A stretch of DNA of 64,000 bases from Carboxylicivirga sp. M1479 (GTDB taxonomy: Bacteria; Bacteroidota; Bacteroidia; Bacteroidales; Marinilabiliaceae). The DNA lies in contig NZ_VKDE01000038.1 in NCBI RefSeq assembly GCF_007097485.1, positions 1 to 64,000 of the forward strand, in the 5' to 3' direction. Made by a program: the position numbers and the translations under genes. This document shows positions 25,498-32,836 of this stretch, in pieces; within the stretch, counting starts at the first letter, position 1; each line of letters begins with the position of its first letter. Under the pieces are notes generated by a model. It saw nothing but the letters and a program-made list of their open reading frames with translations, ran no database searches and had not been told where the DNA came from.

Positions 25498-27400
25498 AAA
25501 ATTATTCACTATCGTTATTGCTATGTGCATTCATTCGCAGGTTTTACAAGCGAAAGATGCTCCACAGTATGCAGTTGACCTAATTCCTACTGAACTAACA
25601 AAGGATGCCAATGCAGTAGTTCGAATAAATGATGTTGTTTTTGAGATTTTTTCGGATACAAAAGCTAAAGAAACAACTAAGTATGCTGTCACAATTCTGA
25701 AAGAGGGGGCTATAGATATGGCCATACTAAATCTGAATTACGACAAACTCTTTAAAGTTTCATCAATTGTTGGCAATATTTATGATGCCAATGGAAAAAA
25801 AGTTAGAAAAATAAAGAATGATGAAATAAGAGATATTAGCGCCATAAGCGGCTCTACCTTGTTTTCTGATAATAGAAGAAAGTATATTGATCCCGATTAT
25901 TATGCCTATCCATTTACAATTGAATACTCGTATATTACAGAATACAACACCTTATTTTTCATGCCCAATTGGGTGGCATTTGATGGTTATAACGTTTCCA
26001 CACAACACTCTAAACTCACCGCTATTGTAGATAATAGTTACACCTTAAGGTTCTTAGAAAAAAACATAAAAGTGAAAGAGAGCCAATCTGAGGATAACAA
26101 AACTATTTACGAATGGATGGCAAGTGATGTTGCAGCTACTAACTACGAAATTCTTAGTCCAAACATCTTTGAAAATGTACCATCTGCCCGATTGGCAGCC
26201 ACTAGTTTTAAAATGGATGGAATCAATGGCTCTCTCAACTCGTGGAACGATATGGGTGTATTTATGAATAAATTAATTGCAGATAGGGATATACTGCCGG
26301 AGGAGACCATTAATGAACTGAAGCAACTCACCGCAAACGCTGAGAGCAAAGAAGAAAAAATTAAAATACTATACGAATATTCTCAAAAAAAGAATCGCTA
26401 CATAAGCATTCAGGAAGGCGTAGGTGGTTGGCAGCCATTCCCCGCTGAAACAGTTGATCGCCTTTCGTATGGTGATTGCAAAGCCCTTTCTAATTATACC
26501 AAATCATTACTAAAAGCCGTAGGTATTGAATCATATTACGCTCGCATTTATGCCGGACAAAATATCTACTCGGCACCCAAGGATTTTTCTATCAACACCT
26601 TTAACCATGTTATTTTATGTGTCCCTTGCGATACAGACACGATATGGCTAGAGTGCACAAGCTCTGATTCGCCGTTGGGATACATGAGTGATTTTACCGA
26701 TGACAGGTACGCACTGCTTGTTAAAGAAAATGGAGGTGAACTTATTAAAACGCCCCACTATACAGCTGAACAAAACAGACAAAATACCAACTGCACCATT
26801 AGTTTTACCGATAACTTCAATTTAGATATTGATGCTAAAATATCGTACAGTGGAGCTAACTATGGTGATGAATACTATTTACTTCATAGAGATGAGAAGG
26901 ACCGACGTAAAACTATCATCAATAGAATTGACATTCCAAATTTTAAATTAATAAACTATCATTTAGAGGATGACAACGACAGGACACCTGTTTTTACGAA
27001 AAACTTACAGCTCGAAGCGTCCAATTATTGCTCTCAAATGGGGCAACGAAAACTATTAAAACTCAACTTATTAAATAGCTTTAATGGCGTACCAAACTAC
27101 GCTCGAAAAAGGCGCAACCCTGTACGCATACAGCGTAATTACAGCGAATGCGATACAATTAAGTATCAGCTTCCAAGCGATATATCAGTAGAAGCACTAC
27201 CTAAAAAGACCGAGCTTGACACCAAGTATGGCATTTATAAAAGCTCTGCTGAAGTAGTTGATGGAGATATTATTTACTATCGATACTTCCAAATAAACAA
27301 AGGCGAATACCCAAAAGAAGAGTTCAATGATTTTAGAGATTTTCTTGAAAAGGTATCTTCGGCCGATAACGCTAAAACAGTTTTAATACCCAAAGCATAA
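25481..27400 (+). CDS. DUF3857 / transglutaminase-like protein, active-site type
   Basis: 639 residues with a signal peptide and the same DUF3857 plus transglutaminase-like layout as the preceding gene, but with an intact catalytic set: Cys333 in LSYGDCKALSNY, His376 in NTFNHVIL and the WLECTS strand after it. Such proteins are exported, and their substrates are unknown. The overlap with the upstream inactive paralogue suggests the two work together. A strong terminator follows. Confidence 0.82.
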   Translation: MQQACKKLFTIVIAMCIHSQVLQAKDAPQYAVDLIPTELTKDANAVVRINDVVFEIFSDTKAKETTKYAVTILKEGAIDMAILNLNYDKLFKVSSIVGNIYDANGKKVRKIKNDEIRDISAISGSTLFSDNRRKYIDPDYYAYPFTIEYSYITEYNTLFFMPNWVAFDGYNVSTQHSKLTAIVDNSYTLRFLEKNIKVKESQSEDNKTIYEWMASDVAATNYEILSPNIFENVPSARLAATSFKMDGINGSLNSWNDMGVFMNKLIADRDILPEETINELKQLTANAESKEEKIKILYEYSQKKNRYISIQEGVGGWQPFPAETVDRLSYGDCKALSNYTKSLLKAVGIESYYARIYAGQNIYSAPKDFSINTFNHVILCVPCDTDTIWLECTSSDSPLGYMSDFTDDRYALLVKENGGELIKTPHYTAEQNRQNTNCTISFTDNFNLDIDAKISYSGANYGDEYYLLHRDEKDRRKTIINRIDIPNFKLINYHLEDDNDRTPVFTKNLQLEASNYCSQMGQRKLLKLNLLNSFNGVPNYARKRRNPVRIQRNYSECDTIKYQLPSDISVEALPKKTELDTKYGIYKSSAEVVDGDIIYYRYFQINKGEYPKEEFNDFRDFLEKVSSADNAKTVLIPKA

Positions 27401-27409
27401 ACAACAAAA

Positions 27410-27433
27410 AAGCCGGCTAACGCCGGCTTTTAT
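27410..27433. terminator. Bidirectional terminator
   Basis: AAGCCGGC, loop TAAC, GCCGGCTT followed by TT on the plus strand and by AAAAAA upstream (T run on the minus strand). It serves the transglutaminase pair and the convergent DUF6263 gene. Confidence 0.85.
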
Positions 27434-27454
27434 ATATACTATTTTACCTAGTAA

Positions 27455-28378
27455 CTACATGCTTGTATAAGTTGATTCACTGGTGATTTTCATTGGCATC
27501 TCCATTGGCGCAGGTAACTGAGGCGATTCAATAGCCACATTACCATCCAATTTTTGCAACATTTTTATTTCATTTGGCCAGCCCGTTTTCACATTTATAT
27601 CTGCAGTAAACGACAACTCTCCATTTAAATCAAAATGCTGTACCATGCCCATTTGCTCTTTCGAAAGACCTTCTTCAGTAGCCATGGTACCCGAACCAGA
27701 TAACTTAACAGCCTCTTTGCTAACCACATCAACATTATAATTAAAGGTATTGTTAATTGTTATTGGCTGCATTAGCTTTGTTTTAGTAGTCCATTTGGTA
27801 CCAACTTTCACCTTATCCTCGGGGTACACAATAAACATATTAGCTAAGGTATGCTTCATGTTATCATCTGAAAACTGACCTGAAAGCGTAGATTTCATCA
27901 TCTCGGCCTGCTGTGGATTATCTCCAAAAACCGTTACTAATTTCTGAGCAACCTCCTCAAAACCTTTCACTTCCTCAATATTACCTCTGTCATCAAATTT
28001 CAACTGAAACGTATGACCAACCATTAAATCAAACGATTTATTGAGCGGATTCGTAGCATCGGCCGAAGCATCATTAGAGTCGTAACTCATATTCATCATG
28101 GCACTTTCCATTTTAAATACCATGCTTTCGAATTTCATATCAGCAGAATAAACATTACCTGTTTTGCCTTTTATAGCAACAGTAATATCACTTCCAAAGG
28201 TATTTTTAATCGTTTGTGTCATTCCCGATATGTTTTGCTCAATACCCTGCGTTGTCATCTGCTTTAAACGATAGGTTTCGCCCACTTTAAGCTTATAGCG
28301 TAATGATGTTTGTGCCGAAACATTTAACGACAATAAAATAACTGCAACAATTAGCAATGCCTGATTTAGCCTCTTCAT
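27455..28378 (-). CDS. Exported DUF6263-type protein
   Basis: 307 residues with a signal peptide (MKRLNQALLIVAVILLSLNVSAQ). The body is a beta-rich, Met-rich domain with LRYKLKVGETYRLKQ at the start and repeated FKMES/FDLNGEL-like strands, as in the DUF6263 family of Bacteroidota periplasmic proteins of unknown function. No catalytic motif is seen. It stands alone, transcribed toward the terminator shared with the transglutaminase pair. Confidence 0.65.
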   Translation of the reverse strand: MKRLNQALLIVAVILLSLNVSAQTSLRYKLKVGETYRLKQMTTQGIEQNISGMTQTIKNTFGSDITVAIKGKTGNVYSADMKFESMVFKMESAMMNMSYDSNDASADATNPLNKSFDLMVGHTFQLKFDDRGNIEEVKGFEEVAQKLVTVFGDNPQQAEMMKSTLSGQFSDDNMKHTLANMFIVYPEDKVKVGTKWTTKTKLMQPITINNTFNYNVDVVSKEAVKLSGSGTMATEEGLSKEQMGMVQHFDLNGELSFTADINVKTGWPNEIKMLQKLDGNVAIESPQLPAPMEMPMKITSESTYTSM

Positions 28379-28476
28379 GTTATTAGGTTTAAAAATTATA
28401 AGTGTTACGAAGCTAAGAAAAAATAGCTTATGAATGGATTACTTTCTTAGATGAATCAATACGCTTACTGCCAGTA

Positions 28477-28944
28477 TTACTTTTGCACCCTGATGTATTT
28501 CTCAATTAGCAGAAGATTTTCATCGCCAAGGCCAAGGTCTTCCAACTCTTCAACTCCTTGTTGTATTAAAGTATCGCCTCGTAACTCTAATTTAAAATGG
28601 AAAGAGTGATTCTCCCATTCGCGAGCCGTACAAAAATCCAGATTCTCAGTGTACTCATCGTCTTTAAAAACAACCGTGCCACCTCCAGACATGTAGGCTA
28701 CTGTAGTGCTATCTTTGCCTTGCGCTAAGTCGTGCAGAAAAAAGGCAAAATGAGTGGGTGTGAGAATCTTAATCATCTCCTGCCCTTCTACCATGTTGGA
28801 TGTTACAGAATCTTTACTGTGATAATCGGATGACACCAACTGCCATGTTCCAACATACTGCTCAGGAAAAACGGTGGTGCTTTTATGCTCGTCGCAACAA
28901 GCATAACACAATCCTATTACAAGGATTAGTAAGGTAAATCTCAT
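28477..28944 (-). CDS. Small lipocalin-like lipoprotein
   Basis: 155 residues. The signal MRFTLLILVIGLCYACC provides a lipobox Cys at 16 or 17. After it, YVGTWQLVSSDY is a lipocalin-like opening motif, followed by alternating strands (HFAFFLHDLAQG, MSGGGTVVFKDDEYTENLDF). Function unknown. It lies ahead of the DUF6263 gene on the same strand, but 98 bp apart. Confidence 0.6.
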   Translation of the reverse strand: MRFTLLILVIGLCYACCDEHKSTTVFPEQYVGTWQLVSSDYHSKDSVTSNMVEGQEMIKILTPTHFAFFLHDLAQGKDSTTVAYMSGGGTVVFKDDEYTENLDFCTAREWENHSFHFKLELRGDTLIQQGVEELEDLGLGDENLLLIEKYIRVQK

Positions 28945-29009
28945 AATTGTATTTGTTTTAAGTTTCGAAGCGAAGATAATATTCTTTTCAAAAGCTTAAC
29001 ATCTATACA

Positions 29010-29726
29010 TTATGGATTATCAATATCAAAACCATTATAGGTCTCAAACTTCCATATTTCCACAATATTTTTCACTGATAACTCATAGGGTTTATAAATA
29101 CGATTAGTCGATACCAACAATAAGGTCTCGCTCTTTTGTAAGAGATTATACACCACTTTAAAAACAATGCCATCCTCGCGTGTAACAATCACACAGGGTG
29201 TTCCGTCCTTAATCGTTTTCCAATTTTGAATATACGAACCTGTTACCCAAACACCCTCAGGAATCGGCAACATAGAATCTCCCTTTATTTGGAAACTACG
29301 GTAGGTTTTATCGGGTGGTAAAAACGGCAAGGTAAACTTAGGTAGTGCAGAAATAAATTCGGTATCGCCGTAATCAGAAGTATAGCCAGCTTGTGCTTTT
29401 ACAGGCACCATCTCAATATTCTCTTTTCCATCGCCATCGACCGAAACGGTTAGTAAGCGTAACTTTTGCCCTGTCACATCAATGTCAAAACCTCCCTCAA
29501 TCTGCGATAACTGAAATTCTGACAAGGCCTCCAACTTGTAACGTACCAAAGCATCAATAGACACTTTAAAGTACTCAGCAAAACGGATAAGTGTTTTAAA
29601 TGGTGGCTGCACACTCTTTTCGTAACCAGCCAAGGTGGTACGCGTTAATTCAAGGCTTATAGCCAAATCATTTTGCGATAATTTCTTTCGCTTTCGTAAA
29701 AATTTAATATTCTCTGCAAAGTACAT
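29010..29726 (-). CDS. XRE-type repressor with S24 (LexA-like) self-cleavage domain
   Basis: 238 residues. An N-terminal helix-turn-helix (LSQNDLAISLELTRTTLAGY, ~16-35) binds DNA. The C-terminal S24 domain has the full self-cleavage set: Ala113-Gly114 in KAQAGY, Ser151 in GDSMLP and Lys190 in VFKVVYN. Proteins of this type are cut when RecA filaments form and so sense DNA damage. It points away from dinB and dnaE, which lie 1.8 kb off; in many Bacteroidota the same three genes are adjacent. It therefore likely controls them. The start MYFAENIKFL is the normal family start; an upstream Met would add 28 residues read out of the repeat array. Confidence 0.88.
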   Translation of the reverse strand: MYFAENIKFLRKRKKLSQNDLAISLELTRTTLAGYEKSVQPPFKTLIRFAEYFKVSIDALVRYKLEALSEFQLSQIEGGFDIDVTGQKLRLLTVSVDGDGKENIEMVPVKAQAGYTSDYGDTEFISALPKFTLPFLPPDKTYRSFQIKGDSMLPIPEGVWVTGSYIQNWKTIKDGTPCVIVTREDGIVFKVVYNLLQKSETLLLVSTNRIYKPYELSVKNIVEIWKFETYNGFDIDNP

Positions 29727-29749
29727 ATTGCTCAATATTATAACTATTT

Positions 29750-29757
29750 CAAAAATA
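29750..29757 (-). promoter_or_regulatory. Candidate -7 box of the S24 repressor
   Basis: TATTTTTG on the minus strand, 23 bp before the ATG. The first palindrome of the repeat array begins one base upstream, so any -33 element lies within the repeat. Confidence 0.45.
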
Positions 29758-30427
29758 TGTTCAACCCCGTCAGGGTTGATGTTGACATCACCCATACCCC
29801 GGATTATCATCCGAGGCTATTCAAGTAAAACCCCATCCGGGGTTAATTTGATAACACTCCTAAAACAAACAGTCTCCAAATACCTTTTATTTCCCAACAG
29901 ATAATCCCGGAGGGATGCCACTTGAATAACCATGTATGAAATGCATGGCCTCTCAAATAAATCAATCAACCCCAAAGTGGGTTGAACTTTACAAACCCAC
30001 TGTATATGGTCAAGCTTTAGGATAAGCAAAAAAGCTATCCGTTTCAAAATACCATTCGAGGTTAATTTGACAACACTCTTAAAACAAAGATCCTCCACCT
30101 ACCTTTTAATCACAACCAGATAATCCCGGAGGGATGCCACTTGAATAACCATGTATGAAATGTATGGTTACTCAAATAAATCAATCAACCCCAAAGTAGG
30201 TTGAACCTTACAAACCATCACTATATATAGCCAAGCTTTAGATTAAACTCAAAAGCTATTCGTGTCAAACACCCATTCGAGGTTAATTTGACAACACTCC
30301 TAAAACAAAGATCCTCCACCCACCTTTTAATCACTACCAGATAATCCCGGAGGGATGCCACTTGAATAACCATGTATGAAATGCATGGCCTCTCAAATAA
30401 ATCAATCAACCCCAAAGTGGGTTGAAC
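29758..30427. repeat. REP-type array A, left part (leader plus three units)
   Basis: A leader (CAACCCCGTCAGGGTTG, then CCGGATTATCATCCG) precedes three units of ~221-222 bp starting at 29829, 30051 and 30272. Each unit carries the palindromes ACCCCATTCGGGGT (or a variant), ATCCCGGAGGGAT, CATGTATGAAATGCATG and CAACCCCAAAGTGGGTTG. Frames crossing the array give repeated peptides and are not genes. The array ends a few bases from the RAYT stop codon. Confidence 0.9.
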
Positions 30428-30431
30428 CACA

Positions 30432-30872
30432 TTAAAACAAGTACTTTTCCTCAAATGCGATTCCATGCTCACTCAGCAAGCTTATATATTCCTCTTTAAA
30501 GCTTGCCTCCTGATGGTGTATTTCTTGATTCTTCACGTATTCTATCAAATCATTCTTCGAGCTTACATGATAAGTAAAAGCTCCATAGCCATCCTGCCAC
30601 CCCGTAAATTGAGGAAATAATTTTTCTTCCACTATAAAATTTGAAGTGGAGAGTTTAATATCCTTAACCAATAACGCAGGTGCCACCATGGGATGAAGGC
30701 CAACAACAATATGAACATGATCTTCAACTCCTCCTATACGATATAAATGACAATTCTTTTCTCGTAGAATACCCCAAATATATTTATATAGGCGCTCACG
30801 GTTAATTAAGGTCTTTTCTCTTCTTTTGGTGGAGAATACAATCTGATATAATATTTGCGTGTAAGTACTCAT
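30432..30872 (-). CDS. Y1 (IS200-like) transposase, REP-associated (RAYT)
   Basis: 146 residues. An HUH-type single-strand DNA transposase with the HVH metal pair at 52-54 (VEDHVHIVV), the WQDGYGAF signature near 92-99, and the catalytic Tyr112 in EYVKNQEIHH. RAYTs of this sort are single-copy relatives of IS200/IS605 TnpA that act on nearby REP palindromes. Here repeat units lie on both sides (three left, two right). The gene is intact, so the array may still be mobile. It is unlike the second RAYT at 60468 in sequence and in repeats. Confidence 0.92.
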   Translation of the reverse strand: MSTYTQILYQIVFSTKRREKTLINRERLYKYIWGILREKNCHLYRIGGVEDHVHIVVGLHPMVAPALLVKDIKLSTSNFIVEEKLFPQFTGWQDGYGAFTYHVSSKNDLIEYVKNQEIHHQEASFKEEYISLLSEHGIAFEEKYLF

Positions 30873-30924
30873 AGCTTAAACGATTAGATATATTATATTT
30901 CAATTTATTATCTTCATATTAATT

Positions 30925-31368
30925 ATTCAAACCCACCAGGGTTGATGTTCACATCTACCACACTCCGGATTATCATCCGGAGCTATTCAAGTAAAACCCC
31001 GTTCGGGGTTAATTTGATAACACTCCTAAAACAAAGATCCTCCACCCACCTTTTAATCACTACCAAATAATCCCGGAGGGATGATACCTAAATAACCATG
31101 TATGAAATGCATGGTTTCTCAAGTAAAATGACCAACCCCAAAGTGGGTTGAACCTTACAAACCATCACCTCACAATAACCAAGCTTCAGGTTAACTGCAA
31201 AAACTAATCAAGTAAAACCCCATTCGGGGTTAATTTGACAACACTAAAAAACAAATGCCCTTACCCATTTTTACTCCCTACCAAATAATCCCGGAGGGAT
31301 ACTACTTGAATAAGCATGTATGAAATGCATGGCTTCCCAAATAAAATAATCAACCCCAAAGTGGGTTG
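30925..31368. repeat. REP-type array A, right part (leader plus two units)
   Basis: A second leader (ACCAGGGTTGATGTTCACAT, CCGGATTATCATCCGG) is followed by units starting at 30995 and 31216 (221 bp apart) with the same palindromes as the left part, in the same orientation. From 31369 to 31505 lies an AT-rich region with the dinB promoter, but I cannot place a clear -7/-33 pair. ATATTATAA occurs at 31489-31497 and also at 29735-29743 near the repressor start; this may be chance. Confidence 0.88.
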
Positions 31369-31505
31369 AACTTTTCATAAAGACAGCTACCAACACTTCG
31401 TTATTTTTTCTTCTTATCCCTCAACACGTTCCGTCGTTAGGCTCAAAATTACTCCATTATACACTATACAAAAGTAGTATAAATGACTATATTATAAACA
31501 ACAAA

Positions 31506-32753
31506 ATGACGAAATTATCGACAACAATGAATAAATCAATATTACATCTGGATTTAGATACCTTTTTTGTGTCGTGTGAACGCCTCATTAATAAAGAATT
31601 AATTGGGGTTCCTGTGCTTATTGGCGGCACATCTGACAGAGGTGTGGTAGCTGCCTGCAGTTACGAAGCCCGGGTGTACGGCGTACATTCTGCCATGCCC
31701 ATGCGCATGGCCCGACAACTATGCCCCCATGCCAAAGTTATTAGAGGCAATAGTCAGGCCTACAGCACATTTTCAAACCAAATAACAGACATCATACGCG
31801 AACGCTCACCCCTATTCGAAAAATCATCCATTGATGAGTTTTACGTGGATGTAACAGGCATGGATCGCTACATCAAAACCACTTATCTATGGGCCAAGGA
31901 GCTGAGAGAGAAGATTATTAAAGACACCAAACTGCCCATTTCATTCGGCTTATCCACCAGTAAAACAGTGGCTAAAGTTGGTACGGGCGAGGCCAAACCC
32001 AACAACCACATACAAATAGAAACGGGTTACGAAAAAGCCTTTCTGGCACCTCTATCCATCAAAAAAATACCCATGGTAGGTAATAAAACCTATCACTTGC
32101 TACGGCGCATGGGTATCGAAAAGGTACGTACTGTGCAGGATATGCCTGTGGAATTAATGGAACGTGTATTGGGTAAAAACGGTATTGCCATCTGGAAAAA
32201 AGCTCAAGGCATTGATAACACGCCCGTAGTGGCCTGGAGCGAACGTAAGTCCATATCAACAGAACGCACCTTTGAGCAGGATACCACCGATATTTATCGC
32301 CTCAAAAGCATACTGCTTGGCATGGCAGAAAGCCTGGCTTATCAGTTACGGAGCAGCAATAAACTCACCTCCTGCGTTTCGGTAAAAGTGCGCTACTCCG
32401 ATTTTCAAACACATACCAAGCAAAAGCGCATTGCCTATACATCGCTCGACCATACCTTAATAGAGGTTGTGCAGGATTTATTTGAGAAAGCCTACGACCG
32501 CCGTGTATTGGTACGCCTGATTGGCGTGCGCTTTAGCAACCTTATTGGTGGCAGCTATCAAATTAAACTATTCGAAGATTCCTTTAAAATGATAAAGCTT
32601 TATCAGGCCATGGATAATTTACGAGGCAGATACGGACAAGATGCCGTGAAACGCGCACAAGGCATGCAGGCACGACATGTTAAGCAGATGAACCCGTTTA
32701 ATGGGCAGGTTGACGGAGAGATAATTCCTCCTAGTCCAAAAATGATAAGGTAG
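31506..32753 (+). CDS. dinB: DNA polymerase IV (Y-family)
   Basis: 415 residues. A translesion polymerase with the catalytic residues LDLDTFF, YEARVYGVHSAM and SSIDEFYVDVT, an HhH region around IPMVGNKTYHLL, and the little-finger domain after it. The ATG at 31506 is used, but MNKSILHLDLD at 31527 is the usual family start. It is followed after 83 bp by the DnaE-like polymerase, on the same strand. Together with the S24 repressor it forms a probable damage-inducible mutagenesis set. It lacks a visible beta-clamp motif at the extreme C-terminus. Confidence 0.92.
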   Translation: MTKLSTTMNKSILHLDLDTFFVSCERLINKELIGVPVLIGGTSDRGVVAACSYEARVYGVHSAMPMRMARQLCPHAKVIRGNSQAYSTFSNQITDIIRERSPLFEKSSIDEFYVDVTGMDRYIKTTYLWAKELREKIIKDTKLPISFGLSTSKTVAKVGTGEAKPNNHIQIETGYEKAFLAPLSIKKIPMVGNKTYHLLRRMGIEKVRTVQDMPVELMERVLGKNGIAIWKKAQGIDNTPVVAWSERKSISTERTFEQDTTDIYRLKSILLGMAESLAYQLRSSNKLTSCVSVKVRYSDFQTHTKQKRIAYTSLDHTLIEVVQDLFEKAYDRRVLVRLIGVRFSNLIGGSYQIKLFEDSFKMIKLYQAMDNLRGRYGQDAVKRAQGMQARHVKQMNPFNGQVDGEIIPPSPKMIR

Positions 32754-32836
32754 GGTGAGTCCGACGTTCAGAGTACGAAGAACCACAGGTAGACATGCCG
32801 CAATAATCAGTTACTTAATACAAACAACAACACAAG

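Noticed and set aside
29817-30472. Two minus-strand frames sharing VQPTLGLIDLFERPCISYMV
   Set aside because: Products of array A repeat units and their palindromes, not genes.
29758-31368. CRISPR array
   Set aside because: Units of ~221 bp contain several palindromes and lack short spacers of constant length; no cas gene is near, while a RAYT lies inside.
31440-31505. Classical LexA box ahead of dinB
   Set aside because: No CTGT-N8-ACAG or other known SOS box could be found; only an AT-rich imperfect dyad is present.
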